NCBI GenBank assembly: GCA_024734555.1
Contig: JANPWX010019792.1
Span: 817,531 to 881,530, forward strand
Direction of reading: 5' to 3'
Length of the DNA stretch: 64,000 bases
From: Trochalopteron elliotii
Taxonomy: Eukaryota; Chordata; Aves; Passeriformes; Leiothrichidae
Position 1 is the first letter of the stretch, and each line of letters opens with the position of its first letter. Positions 49,395 through 63,500 of the stretch are shown in pieces. The notes beneath the pieces were generated by a model. That model saw only the letters and a list, made by a program, of their open reading frames with translations, ran no database searches and was not told where the DNA came from. The position numbers were made by a program, and so were the translations under genes.

Positions 49395-52300
49395 GGTTGA
49401 TTACAGACTGAGAGGTGGGGCTAGGACACCTTGTTGAACCACATCTGCCTTCTTCTCTCCACCCTGGCAAAAGAAATAGTATCTTACCTTAAAAAGACTG
49501 TAACAGAAGTGCCAGTCTGTACTTTCCTTTAGGCCTTTTTAAACATCAGATATGGCAGCAGATTCAGCTAATTCAATGTGTCAGCATTTGACAGCACATT
49601 CAGGAACCTTCAGAGTCATGCTACAAGAAGAGAAATTAAAAGCACCAATTAATCATTGCATAAGTTGTGCAATATATCTTGTGCTTAAAACTGCTGATGC
49701 CTGGTGCTTAAAACTTGCTGCTGAACAATAAAGAAATTACCACAAAAATGAAAGGCTAAGTTATTTTTTGTTTCCAAGGTGAAATGTTCAAGCACATTTT
49801 GGCTACAGCATCTTGGGGAGAAAGCATGCATCTTGCAATAGCTGTGTCACCCTTCCCTGCCTTCCCAATTTAAATCTTTGTTCAAACAACAGTCCATGTG
49901 AATGCACAGAAACAAAGCTCCAGGCATGTCAGGATACAACAGCCACACCAGTTACAGAGACACAGCAGTAAGTGTTCATAACCTGGATTAGTTTGAACTG
50001 GGAAATACATCAGAAGCCCATGTGAGCTAAGTATCAGCACTCTATAAACGAGGATCTTGATGTACGTGCAAGACACATGGAGGAACTTATTAAACTACAG
50101 GAAAAAGAGAAACACTTACAGATGGGCTTGGCTTATTTCCCCTGGACAGGCTTTTCTCAGAATTCCCATCTTGCAAGCACTCAACCCATACTGAGTAAAG
50201 ACACTCCAACAGCCGCAGAGTTCATGCCTGCACCACTACAGCACACAAAGCAGCTCCTCCTCCAATTCAGCAAAGATATTCCACCACTAAGGTTTAGATA
50301 CTTGTTTTTCAGCTCCAACCCATTCAGTGTGTTTAATCCCCCAAAAGAGCAAACTTCCCAAAACTAGAGGCACATCCACACACACACGACAGAGTTCCTT
50401 GCACAGAGATATCCTGCCTCAGTCACAGTCCAGGTCAGCTGCACCCTGAGGCAGTGCTGATGTGTCACTGTTGCACAGTGACATTTACACTTTGACATTT
50501 GACAGCTGAAGAGTGATGGGCCAGCTGAAAAACTCATCCACATCTAGCATAGTTACTCAAGAGAGTTTTAAAGATTTATTTCAGGTAAAAGACACTTCTT
50601 ACCATCCAAGTTGTGAAGCACTTCCCTAAAGCGTTGGTACGAACATACAAAGTGACCTCTGTCTCAGTTTGTAAAAACTACAGACATGGGGGTTTAATGG
50701 AGTGCAAGCAAATCAGACCAGGTAAAAATTGCAGAGTTTTTATTATAAATTAATATATTATTCTAGTCCTACATTGTTTACAAATCCTAAAAAAACCCTC
50801 CTAAGGGTTAATTAACTTCATAAACTAAAATAAAAAATAGCATTTGAAGGGAAACTACAAGGGCCCATGTCTTTGGGAGGAGTGGAGGGGGAAAACAAAT
50901 TGGACACATACATTTGTGAAAAAACCAGAAAACCAAACACCCCAAGCTTAGATGAGCTTTAAATTAGTATTCAGTGTTCTTAAGTTACTCCAAGGAAATG
51001 GCAGTCAATTTCTTCCCCCCTCCTCTAACACCTTCTCAATACACTTACTTTTACTTTTAGCTATTTATGTAAAATATGAATGTTTTATACAGCAAGTTAT
51101 CCATTCATGATAATGAATGTGCCTTAAAAATGCCTTTCTTATAAAGGGGGTATATTCCAAGCTGATTACAAACATCTCCATTTACATAATAATAAAGACT
51201 GCAACTGCATAAGGAAACTTGAGATTATAGGAAACAAATTATACCCTTGCAGCTCTATATTCACAGATTATAGGAAGTACCACAATCATTTCTTTTCTCT
51301 ATAACCTCCTCCACTACACTTCTGTATAAAGCAGTACAGCACTTTCCAGATGTTCAATCAATAGTCATACACCCTAGGCCACTGTTCAAGGCCACAAAAA
51401 CCTGACTTTCAAACCCCTGCTGCCATGTGTCCCTATACCGTGGAGTTAAGATCATTCAGGTGTTTCTCATGGGTTAATTTTTTCCCAATAGATTTCACAT
51501 TCTGCTCATTGTCCCACAGCTAACATTAACTCCCTACCAGGTACTCTGTGTAATTTATCTGAAGAGAGTTTATGCCCACACCTGTTCCAAATCAACCTGA
51601 AAACACAGTAACTGTTCAATACCAAAGGCTAGAACCAGGACAGGGCTTGAGCCCCAAGATGAACAATGTTGGGGGAATTGCTCCTTTTTGTCAAAGACGA
51701 CTGATTAAAAGTCAGAAATCCTCTGGGAGCTAAGACTTATCACCTACCTGACTGTTTTCCACACCAGATGGAAAGAATGCTTCAGTTTCACTTTTTACCC
51801 CAAACAAATCACAGCATGCATGTGTACACAATCATCTGACTCCTACACATCCAAGCATGACCAAAACAAAATAACAGTACACTGTATATCCATTTTTTCC
51901 CTTAAGGGCTGAACAAACCACACCTAACAGGTATTAATAAAAACACCAAGCATTAGAAAACATTCTGTTACAATGGGTATTTAAAATTGTGCTTACTGTT
52001 ACATACATTTTTTTAATCTGTACAAAATGGATGTGTGCATCTCACATAAATAAGTAATTGTTCTTCTAAACTGCCTCACAAATGGCAATCTCATTTCATT
52101 TCCAGCCAGAAAATTTACTCAGTGATTAGCATAACTGAGTATTAAGCACAAGGAATGAAAAGCAGAAATGATAACAAACGTGGTCAAACAGTTAAGCAGA
52201 GATATTGAATATACAACGGGAGTGCATTTACTGATAAAGCTGTACTTTTTACATGAAGTTTTGACCTTCATAGCATCTTAGATTTAAGCTAAACTTGCCA

Positions 52301-55300
52301 TGCAACAGATATTCCTTAAAGTCCCAGAGACATGGTGTCAACCATTTTTAACAAAAGGTCCACATGTTTCACAGCATACTTCACTAGCCTGACAAGTTCC
52401 CTACGGATGGGAATAACACATGTAATTCCATCTTCTCCCCTTTTCCATTCCATCACTGTTCAACACCTCCACCCACACACTCCTCCAACATACACACTTC
52501 CCTCCAGCAGTCAGCAGCCTGATTCACTTATCTAAAGAGGAATTTATGCTGGCCTGAAAAAACACCAGCCCCCTCAGCTGCCCAGGACATGCCTGGATAG
52601 CTTATTGAGATATGCCTCAGATGCTGTATCCAACAAGCATTGCTAAGTCAGCTGGAGATGTCATGGGCAGCACCAGAGGGGTAGTTACATTCTCGGTGTG
52701 ATGGAGACATTATTTCAAAATAAATCTGAGTGTAAAATTTTCTGTGGTGAAGGCACTATTTCCTGGTGAACACGTTCTACATTTTGGGACAGAAAGCCCT
52801 TAAGTAGTCAAAAGCACTGTTAAGCTTTGGTACATTTCACTGACATAATTTCTCATAATGACTAAAGAAAATAACTAAGGCTATGTCTGGGTGGCACAAA
52901 GCTAATTACCCCTTCAGAGACACTAATTAATCTGGGCAGGGCACAACAGTAACATGACTGCTCTGGCTCAGGAATCTCCCAGTGTTGGTGTATTGCCATT
53001 TGGATATACCCCCCTCCCACCTCTTTCACATTAAAGAGTCATACACCAAAGATGAGCCCTTCCACAGAGGGGTGTTTCCTCTCAGAAAATGTGTGTTTTA
53101 TTGACATCTACGATCTTCAGCACACAATACTGAGCTGTACACTGCACCAATTCTTGACAAAAAGTAAAACAATCAAGCAATTGCTGAGCATCCTCAGCTG
53201 CTAGGAGGAGGAATATGAGAAGGCATACCTACTGACAGTCTCCTGGGTTCCAGAAAAGAAAGGTTCAGGTCAGCATCTCAGAGGAGCCGTGTGTAATGAT
53301 AATGGTGATTGACAATCAGCTGCAGAAATTCACACCACATTTTAACAGACACATGAAAACAGATCAAGGAGAAACCCTCTAGCACTAGTGAAAACGTTGT
53401 CCACTTAGTAAGCTCCAAGTAGCAGGTAATGGTGTGGTTGTTAGTAGGGTAGAAGTTAAATTGTTGCCAAAACGACTTTGCTTTCAACTTTCTGGAGATA
53501 AAACATGTCCTGGGCTAAAGCCAGAACATTTTATCTGCTGTACCTGATGCCACCTCTTGGTACCAAGACATGCTCTTCACGTACTGCAAACGGACTTTGA
53601 TCTTCTTTTGACTTGTTAAAACACATTCAGTAAGGAATAATGTACTCAGTAGTACCTTAAAGCACCTGTCTCAATAGGAACTGGTTTTTGAACAACCAGA
53701 GAGCAATAGGGAAGGGGAACACCTCATTCACAGTACAACCTGCAGCAGAACACAGCCTCACATCTATCCACAATAAAGAACGAAAAGACACAGAAGGGTC
53801 ATTCCCTGTGGCACAAAAAAACCAAAGTCAGGGAAGTGTTTTACTGCCATGCAGAACAGACAATTTCAGATTCTGAAGAGCCCCTGTCTAGTTCCCCCTT
53901 TCTCCTTCCTACAAATACATATTTTAAAATGAGCCTCCCTCCACAGACACAGACCTTCTGCAAAACACAGTCCCATGAATTAAGGATTTCTTAAAGTGAG
54001 ATGGTTCACGTTGCAGGTAAATGGGATACACCAGCTCAGCCACAAGCAAGGCTGGCTTCTCACGTGTCTGTCAGCTCTACACAGAGGTCAGAGCACAAGG
54101 AAGGGCAGCTTCACCTTGGGATTGTACCACAGTGTTCAGAGGCTGGTTTCCACACATCGGCTGTTTCTTGTAGCAAAAGCACAGGGACAACTGTCTAACA
54201 GAGTGCACTGCCTTGAAACAGGGAGAAATCACATCGATTAAACAGTATCAAGAGTCCTTGAGATTTTCATGGCCTCAGCAGAGATGACAAACACTCAAAT
54301 AAGTTTGCCAGATGCAGCACAGATGAATAAAACACTGTAAAAAAGCACAGTAATTCCCTTATGAGGAATTAAATTGCATTTGATAAATAGGTGTTAAAGT
54401 AGCAGTTTTCACACTTACAAATACTTCAGCTCATGAAAAATAGAAAGATGTCCTAAAAGATACATTTTCTACCCAACCCATTTCAAAAATATTCACAAAT
54501 GTTGTCAAAACATATGGGGTATATCTGAGTTTGATACTGGCTAATAAAAGGCACTCTCCTTCAATTTTTTTTTTTTACCCACAGGCTGACTGTGAATTGT
54601 ACAGAGTAAAAGTGACAATATAGGTGAACACTTCAGTGTCCAAACAACAAAACCTAGTCAAGATGGTGACAAAACCCATCAAGCCATACAAATATGTGCT
54701 GAATCTTAAAAGCTTTAGCTGTCAAGTCAGGTGAAGTTAACTCAGTGTTCAGACACACATGTTCCACTCCCTGCTCCAGAACCTTCCCTACAGAAACTGT
54801 GGAGTTCATGCTGGGCTTTGCGAGAGGACACCTTTGCTTGGTAGGACAAACAATACCATGACACAGCAATGGAGATCTTCAGCTGGCAGACAAACACCTG
54901 AGTCTTAACCAGAAATGGGCAAAGTTCTGAAAAGAAACAGAGTGAACATTCACTCCAACAACCAAGGCTGCTGCCAGAGATGAAGCCTCACTGACAGTGC
55001 TAGAATTCACCCAGAAAACTTTTTTCTCCCATCTGCAGGGAGACTGCTAGTCTTGGACTTCACCTTATATAGGGGTTCACACCCAGTGACTGAGGAGATA
55101 AAGTCATTAACACACCCAAATTTTGTTTGTGAGGATTTTTTTTCCCCACACATGCCATGTGCAGGCAGACATAATTCTTCATTCTCTGACTGCAAAACTA
55201 AGCTACCAAATCTCAGCCCAGATTTAAAAACATTATGTGTTTTCTATATCTCCAAAGCAAGATGTGTTTTACAAGGCCAGTTCAGATGGGATATTTGAGG

Positions 55301-55365
55301 TTAGCCAAGGAAAGGAGGGAGAAGAGAGGGTCACAACAGAAGCAGTGGTGTAAAGTTACCTAAAA

Positions 55366-55439
55366 AAGAGGGAGGGAGAGAGGGAGGGAAGGAGGGAGGG
55401 AAGGCAGGAAGGCAGGAAGGCAAACTGGAAAACTGGAAA
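55366..55439 (+). repeat. Purine-rich (GGGA)n / (GGAAGGCA)n microsatellite
   Basis: All-purine GGGA and GGGAGAGA units (to about 55404) grade into AAGGCAGG units and then into AACTGGAA units, 74 bases in all. Long purine strands of this kind can form triplexes; that is inference. Confidence 0.9.
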
Positions 55440-55584
55440 GACCCTCAGCTACCTATCTTCTCCTTTTAACTGTGCTCCATACACCAATTTTATCCTGTAC
55501 TACATCTCTTACCCAGTTATATCCTTTGCTTGTTTATATTACCATATCATAAAATAGTGCTGATGAGCAACAACAGACATGACG

Positions 55585-55619
55585 AATCTGTGCTTGCTGC
55601 CTTAAGGCAAGCACAGATT
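55585..55619. repeat. Perfect 13-base inverted repeat
   Basis: AATCTGTGCTTGC, a 9-base loop (TGCCTTAAG), then the exact reverse complement. Alternative pairing of the loop can extend the stem with a 3-base bulge. The stem is too short for a standard microRNA precursor. Confidence 0.85.
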
Positions 55620-57288
55620 AGGAAAGGGCATGAAGGTATTTCTTTTGTCTTGCAATGAAAAGGAGCTGCAAAGATGGGGAATGAAACCGAAAGGGACTGT
55701 AAAACACTGTCTTGCTTGCCTTGTTCCCAGGTGAGACACATGATGCTCCCGAGGAGAGCCACTTGCTCACTCCTCTGGTCCCATCTCAGCTGGGCAAGCA
55801 GAGGAAGAGAGAGAAAGGGAAGGGACCCAGAAGCTTTTAAAAGGCAGAAGATATTTCATGAAATATCTTAACGTTTAAAATTCAGTTAAAGATACAGAAT
55901 TGATGGGTGTTATCTCCAGGAGCAGCAGATCCAAAACACTAATAACATTTATGATTCCCAAAAATGTTTATTTCTGCTAGATTTCAAGTGACAAAAGCAA
56001 GTATCTGGCAAAACTACTCTTTGTGGTCTTTCCCCATCCTCACAGAAATGAATATGAAAACATACCCCAGATGTCAGTCACCACCACACATCTTCATGGG
56101 TGTAACACAGCTATAGCTAACAATAGGCAGCTGGTCTGCTCTAGAAGCATGCCAAGAACCTGCATCTTAAGGAATTCCTGTCCCCCACACATTCATCTCC
56201 ACATCTAGGCCTGAAGGCTGAAGCTCCCTTTACTTAGGGACAGGCAACATCCTGAGACCTTGAGTCAGAATGAAAATCAACAACAGAGCTCACATTTTCC
56301 TCTGGCACCAAGTCAAACACTGGACCAGGTCACTTCTTTTCAGTTTGAGCCTTCCATATGCACATTACCTAGCTGTTTTTAAGGATTTTCAGGTGGATCT
56401 TATGGCCATCATCCTAGTAATATTCTAAAGTTTATATTCCTAAAGGATGGGAATTTTGGAAGGGCTGTGGTAGACTAACATTCAAAATCCAGCATTGTTT
56501 GGGAACGATGCTCAACACTCTCCACACACTTCTGGTCACAGTTCTGTGGAAGTTATGACACTGAACCAAGATGAGAAATATTTTCAGCCAAAAGCTCTGA
56601 AAACACAATGAACTTATGAACCCCAGGCTGCACAGTGCTGTTGGGTGGCAGGCTCCTCACCACAGGTGATTGCAACAAGAAGGGTCCTCAAAAGTTGCAT
56701 ATTGCTGAGGGCCATTGTCATGGCAACTCTGTTTCCCTTGTGCAAAAAGAAAAAAAAAAAGCAGATATGACAGCTGTCTCATCAGATGTTCTGAATCAAT
56801 TACTTGAAGAAGAGCTAAAAATAAGGCAATTCTGAATTTACCTCCTGCAAAGCAAACTAATCCAGAATAACTACTGTATGTTCCTATGCCTTCAAGAGCA
56901 CCGTGTTCTAGACAAAATAGTAAACCAGACATTTTAGATGAGAGATGATAGACAAAAAAAAAAAAGCATTTCCAAGGATTCAATGACCAGGAAAATTAAA
57001 TAACCAAGTATATGGCCTCCAAGGAAAAGGACAGATTATTCCCCAGAGTTCCACCACCAGCTCTCAACAGAACAGCTTTCCCCAACTAAACTTCAAACCC
57101 AGTCAGTGCCCCTAAGAAACAAAGCAGTTTGTCCCAGCATAAGAAGGACAAGGAGAGGACAAGCAAAACACAGGCAGTGCTGGTCAGGATGTTCTTCTCT
57201 TATGAAACTTACCTATGTCTTGCACACTCAGCAATGGCATGGATCAGGATCTCTGCTAAAAGCAGCATACACAAATGGCAATATTTTT

Positions 57289-57960
57289 GGAATCATAAAA
57301 TGGTTTGGCTTGGAAGGGACATTAAAGAGATCTAGTTCCAACCCCCCTGCCATGAGCAGGGACACCTTTCACTAGACCAACTTGCTCCAAGCTCCACCCA
57401 GGCTAGCCCTGAACATTTGCAGGGATAGGGCACCCAGAACGTTCCTGGGCAATCTGTTCCAGTGTCTCACCACCCTCACAGTAAAGAATTTTTTCCTAAT
57501 ATCTAATCTAAACCTACCTTCTTTCAGTTTTAATCCACTCCCCCTTGTCCTGTCACTACATGCTCCTGTCACAAGTCCCCCTCCTTTTTAGCAGGCTCCC
57601 TTCAGATACTGAAAGGCAGCAAGCAGTTCACCCTGAAGCCTTCTCTTTTACAGACTGAACAATCCCAATTCTTTCAGCTTTTCCTCACAGGACAGGTGCT
57701 CCTTCCCTCTAACCACTTTGGTGTCTCTCCTCTGGACTCACTCCAACAGTTCCATGTCCTTCCCGTGCTGGGAGCCCAGAGCTGGTGCAGCCCTGCAGGT
57801 GGGGTCTCAGCAGAGCAGAGGGGCAGAATCCCCTCCCTGGCCCTGCTGCCCACACTGCTCTGGATGCAGCCCAGGACACGTTTGGCTCTCTGGGCTGTCA
57901 GTGCCCATGGCTGGGTCATGTTCCAGCCTCTTATGCACCAATATTCCTGTTCTTTCTGCC
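57289..57960 (-). mobile_element. CR1 LINE, 5'-truncated
   Basis: Read on the minus strand this is the last roughly 670 bases of a CR1 element: part of the ORF2 reverse-transcriptase polyprotein tail followed by the short 3' UTR. The peptide LKLKEGRFRLDIRKKFF followed by VVRHWNRLPR, encoded around 57410-57545, is the conserved CR1 ORF2 carboxyl end. The 3' end (plus-strand GGAATCATAAAATGGTTTGG at 57289) keeps the classic CR1 terminus but not the usual run of ATTCTATG repeats. The reading frame is interrupted further upstream, so the copy is dead. Long frames on the plus strand (57696-58097) are antisense by-products that run past the element's end. Confidence 0.95.
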
Positions 57961-58329
57961 AAAAAATAAGTAGTGAGACTCTCCTTACAATATTAATACA
58001 CTCTCTCTCCACATACAGAACACCACTGCCCCTCTCCAAAACCTTAAAACACCTGATTTTCATGCTCCAGCTCACAGATAGTAAGGTTGTAGTCTAACAA
58101 CTACAGTTTTAAAGTAGACTGAGGGAAACACATGTGTGCACAGTGTGATTGCCTCTGTATGTTTCTCTTGAACCGCTAAAAAAAAGTCACCTACATGCAA
58201 AAGTTCCATCTACCCACACAGTGCATAAAACACAAAGGTCACTGAGCAATGTGAACCTCAACCCATTCTGCCTGAAAAGTTGTAGGCTCTCATTTGCCAG
58301 GGCAGCCAGCAAAAGGCAGGGGAGGGAGA

Positions 58330-58539
58330 GCACGGAATGGAAATGCAGATGAAAAGGTCAGCACGAGCTTTGCAACGCTGCTTTATCATCTCAGCCTCCA
58401 GGTCACCACGGATGAAAAATCACCAATTTAATTGTCGTCCCACCACCGACTCTGCCGAGCAGAATTTGACTTGTGTGGGGCTGTCCGGGTTGTTGCAGCA
58501 GTTCGCAAATAGTTTGTGCACCATAAAGAGAAACCGACC

Positions 58540-58576
<37 letters not shown>

Positions 58577-58950
58577 TTAACACTCCGTCGACATTTAAGT
58601 ACTGCTATTCAAAAACAAATCACAACTTCAAGCCACCAGTACTTTCCCATTTAGATATATTTTAAATAGTCCATTAGACTGTAAATCCAAAACCTACACG
58701 GTGACACAAACCTGATCTGATTTCACTATTTCCTGAAAGAGGAAAAAAAAAAAACAAACTCAGTATTAAAAACTTACAGGGCTGTTAGTCCACCGTTTCT
58801 CTCTGGCACACGGTACATTATTTAACTGCAATGCCTGAAACAGTAACTTGACCTCTCTGGGAAGGTGGGCGGTATTATTCAAGCTGAAACATTAGAAACA
58901 TGCATAATTACTCTGGGTATTCGCCACACATTCTTTCATCCGTAAACCAA
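58330..58950. promoter_or_regulatory. Possible regulatory region (CpG-enriched patch)
   Basis: Roughly 18 CpGs fall within about 620 bases, ten of them in 58331-58540, while neighbouring kilobases have very few. This is too sparse for a full CpG island but suggests a stretch that has escaped methylation-driven loss, as promoters and enhancers do. An (AC)15 microsatellite splits it. No TATA box or start codon context could be tied to it. Conserved non-coding DNA or an unmethylated enhancer are equally possible. Confidence 0.3.
58544..58573. repeat. (AC)15 microsatellite
   Basis: Thirty bases of uninterrupted AC repeat; likely length-variable. Confidence 0.95.
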
Positions 58951-60445
58951 TATGAATGGAAAAGTCACACTGACACTCCAGGCTTAGATCATATCCCAAC
59001 CATCAATTGCAAAGATTTTTTTTCATGAGGTATCAGGAGAACAAAATTTCTTTGAGAGAAATTTTCTCTGGACTTAACTGTGCCTGTGTTACCAAGATAA
59101 AATGTCAGTGCTGCCAGCTCAAAGCCAAGACTTCAGCAGGTTAAACCATGAATTTTGAGCTTTCTCCCCCACCGACAATACTGTAATTTTGTTTTCCTTC
59201 AAACCCATTGCATCCATTCATGTGGCACTTGTGAGGATGCCTGCTGTAGCACCAACCACATCCCATCATTCACCATCCACCTGCTCCTGCAGGGTGATGC
59301 CTCACACCCCTGTGCTGCCTGCCTTCTCCTCAGCAAACCCAAGGACCCTTGGCAGCATCAGACCATCCATAGGGCTGGGCAGGATAAAAACCCACTGGAA
59401 GGTAAACAGGCAGATGAAGCAGGAAGAAAAGAGACCTGACTTTGTCAAATTTGTTTGTTCCTGACTCCAGAGGCATCTACAGCTCACTCTATGGCTGCCT
59501 GTGCTTATGGCAGCTCCCCCTTCACACTCAACCGTACCAATGCAACTCACATTGTCACATTGTCAGAGTCTCCTCTGACACATAACCTTGTCTCCCCTTC
59601 AAGGATAAAGCAGCATTCACCTTTCAAGTTTTGGGTGGCAGAACCACAAGAAAAATGAAATACTATAAACCACTATCCACAGCTGGAGCTGTGAAATATA
59701 CATTCTCAGTACTTTTAAGGCTTTCAGTGCTCTTTAAGGCTAACAACACGGAATTTCTTTCTGAAGAGGGAGAAAATGCTGTTCACACAACAGAAGAACT
59801 GCACACACATGTCAAATAACAGTTTTCTCTAGCTAAGTTCTCATATTCCTCAAAATCAAGACCTAGCTGCACTCCTGACCAAGTGAGATGCAGCAGTATC
59901 TACAGGTGTTCTGAACCCAATTGCCCCTGAACTTATTTTAATACCAACATCCAGATGTTGCTGTTTTGGACAACTGACCTGACTAGCCCCTTGCTACAGT
60001 GGAACTTCCAGAGTCCTTGATTCAGCCCCTTTCACTCTTGGTGCTTGGCACAGATATATGTGGAATACAAGGTATTCATTTCAGCTAATTCCCCAGGTCT
60101 TAGGGACAATGCATGCATCCGGAACACTGTTCCAGCAAAGATACATGAATAATTCTAGAATCATTCTTCTGTTTTGTTTTTCAAGCAGTCCAGCTCCCTG
60201 CATCTCTAGTTCATCATTATACACTTCCAAAACTTAGGAAATTGTGGCAATGCACACAGTGAAGCATCTCTTGATATCTTCAGTCAGATTTTGTAGTATC
60301 AACAATGTGTTTTCCCTTTAAGCAGGATAACCATGTGTGTCAGGGAATACAAGCTGCAACAGTAACCTCATAGAAAGTAAAACTTCAAGGCAGTATTTTC
60401 CACACATATTGAAATCTCAAAACATGAAAATGAGTCAGTGTTAAG

Positions 60446-60527
60446 TTATTTTAACCATATAACCAGAACTTGCTGGAGGTTTAGTGTTATTTTGACCATA
60501 TAACCAGAACTTGCTGGAGGTTTTATG
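60446..60527 (+). repeat. 41-base tandem duplication
   Basis: Two units (60446-60486 and 60487-60527) share ATATAACCAGAACTTGCTGG and differ at three positions, so the duplication is fairly young. Confidence 0.95.
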
Positions 60528-63500
60528 TTAAGTTTTAAATACCTTTTTGTAAACAATGGTTTATGCAGAGTGTAGCTGTGTACTTTCTTACACATGTGTG
60601 AAAAATGTGGACAGCTTTATTTTGAAGATTCTCTCCCTCCTCCACATAAACTAAAAAAGAATTAAAAGATGACGGAGCAACCATCTTAAGCCTTACCTAA
60701 AATATCTAAAATTCAAAAGGTCTGAGGTATGCAACGAAAATGCTTTAAGTCAAACAAAAGTGGCTTGTAGTAAAGAGAGGAAACAGAACAAAGATCTGAA
60801 TTTGCATCAAATGCTGGTTGCAATCATTTAATTGCCACTGTTTAAGAGCAGGAATTCCTCCAGTTTGTTTCAGTGTTTGCTATTCCAGCAAACACAAATA
60901 AAGGGAAAAGCCAGCATTATAGTTTAAGATTCCAGTTTTGAAGTAGTTTGATAACAACCTTCATTCCCCTGGGAAAGAGTTGCTAGAGAACAGAGCTAAT
61001 TAGGGCTTGTCAGTTAAGCTTCCTCTCCTGCTTTGCTCAGAAAACCTGGACAAACAGCTTATCCATAGATAGACCTGGGGGCCTTTCACAAATATTTTGT
61101 ATTCCTCAGCAAGCTTAGGCACATTGCATAAACATCTGGAGTACGCACTAGAAACATGAACACCTCCCTGCTCTGCCCTGCAGCGAGTGTCTTCATGACA
61201 CTTTCATCAGCAGTGACAGAAATAAAACCAGTATTATTGTGGGCTTCCATCCAAAAAAATCGTTGTCATGTATAGCTCTGTCTGTATCCACACCAGGATT
61301 TGGGGTAAAAGGGAGGAGGGGTAATTCAGGTGCATAAACAAGTGTCCCAGTCTTCCTTCTCAGTAATTGAGTTCTGAGAGAAAGAAGAAAGAGCCTTGTA
61401 TCATTAGTAAAAGAGAGACTATTTCCAGAATGATTGTAGACTAGATTGCTTTGGGGGGAAATGGCAGTGAAAACAGGTGTGTTCATATTTTCCCTGGAGG
61501 GGCAGTCCAGTTTGGAAGTGCTCTTAGCTACAGAAGTTAAGAAAAAGACAAATCATCCTGAAGCTCTCTGGCACCACCTCAGACCAAGAGCATACAGAAA
61601 ACCACAGACACTGTAAGAAATAGGGAAACCTACAAAATGTCCCTGCTCTGTTGACCATGCCAGGGCCCAAGACAGATAAACCAGTTGCTCACAACAGAGC
61701 AGATACACTGACACCACATTTGACAGAGCAGCTGTATTGGAGCCAGGAATCTACTTGCTCCGGGAGCCAGGCTATATATAAGGAGGGAAAGGCACACAGT
61801 TCTCTCTAGCATGCTTTTGCCAGAGTCCTAGAAAAGCAACATCTGTGCCTTCAATTCTGCAGGCATCTTTGCAGTCTATCAAGCCTAACCACTGAGCAAT
61901 TTTTTTGTGTATTTATTTTTCAGATCTGTAGAGCTGCACCTAACCGTACATTACAGCAGCTCCGTAATAGGTGCAGTTTAGCTACCTCAAAATATTGCCA
62001 GGGAAACTAAGTCTTTCTCCTCACTGCTACTCCACGGGAGAGCACTGAATGCTTCTAGTAGGAAAGACAAAAGCAGTAGCAAAACAACCAGTGTGATAAA
62101 CTACCAGTCACATTTTACTCCACGGAACAGTAATTAGTCATTTAAAAATACACAAAATCCATGCATGTGTTAAACATGAAAGAAGCTGTCCTGAGAGCTA
62201 GATGCTCTGAGATCACATTTCAAAGCAGCACAGTATCATTCTGTTAATCTTTTGGGAAAACCAGCATGGATATTCTGCTGCAATGTAATTAAGGCAGGAA
62301 TTCCAGCCCCTCCATTGTGACCTCTGCAGAAACCCCAGGGGTCAAGAGTAGTAGCCTGTACCCTGCTCCAGTGCTAATACAGCTGTACTATAAACAAAAA
62401 ACCTCCTGCAACAATAGTGCCAACAAGTTTCAAGCGAGGGAAAGCGGGGACATGTAGATACACTAAAAATACACTGCCACGAAACAGCTTCTTACCACAA
62501 CCGTAAGTGAAAAGTTGTTTTTCTAAAGGTAGTTGCAGATACTTCATTTTTACCGTGGAAAAATGCTGACATATTTACTTTCATGCTTCATTCTCAACAA
62601 ATATCCACGCTTATCAAAACAGCAATTAAAAGACTTGTTTTCTTAGAGCAATGTTTAGTGAACAAAATGAAGCCAAGGGAAAGGCAACTTCTTAAGAGTG
62701 AAGTTCCACACAGGGAGAGGGAGGGTGTCTCAGGTGGGCCAGCATCAAATCATGCAAAGAGATAATCAGGTAGGTTTTTCTTCTCGTTCTTACCCTTTGC
62801 AATCTGAGAACAGTGAAAGGGGACACCACCTAGCAAGAAGGTTGCTAATTAATTCCTCCTCACCCAGGCATTGCAAAGCTCCTAGCTGCAAAGTACCTGC
62901 TTAGCTAGGAATAAGTACTTGATAGCATTTTAAGAAGGGCCTTCATCTGTTTTGAAAAATGCCATTAAAAAGACACAATCATCTCAAGATTTTCTCTTCT
63001 CAACAGTGAGAAAAAGTGAAAGTAAAGCACCATGGCTCTTGCCTGATTAATTTTCAGGGCACCAACTTACCCTGCACATTGAGTTTTGGTGGGAGGTCAG
63101 CATGCCAAAGGCATAGATGCTTTCAAATGTATAATGAGATCTCACATCTCTTAGTTGAACAAGTTTCCCTCATATAAACTATTTCTGAACAAGTTGCAAC
63201 AGGGTAGGGATGCATTGCTGTAAGGGCAGGACCAGAATGCAGTTGCAAGTGACATGCCAGTTTAAGACATGGGTAGCTAATGCACTTTAAAACCAAGGAA
63301 GCAAGACTCTTGTTTTAAGTGTCAGTTATCTTGGATCAAGGGCTAAAAAAAGATGCTTGGACTTAGTACTAAAAGAGATGAGTCACACAGAAGAAACAAT
63401 GGAAAAACACTCCACAAAAAGAGTCCAGCACACTTTTCACACTATGGATCTCAGGCATTCTCTAAAGATTGCTCTGTTAGTACTACCACAATACAAATAA

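Larger units (their letters stand above)
49395..57288. other. Non-coding, mostly unique sequence
   Basis: No gene or known transposon is recognised in about 7.9 kb. Open frames are 108 codons or fewer with no family motif. Notable local structures are a purine microsatellite near 55.37-55.44 kb and a 13-base-stem hairpin at 55585-55619. The 51.0-52.3 kb stretch is strongly A+T-rich. Confidence 0.55.

Noticed and set aside
55585..55619. microRNA precursor
   Set aside because: A 13-base stem is much shorter than the roughly 30-base stem needed, and the flanks do not extend the pairing.
57696..58097. 133-codon frames on both strands
   Set aside because: They lie mostly in the CR1 copy (antisense or out of frame) and run past its end; no separate gene is needed to explain them.
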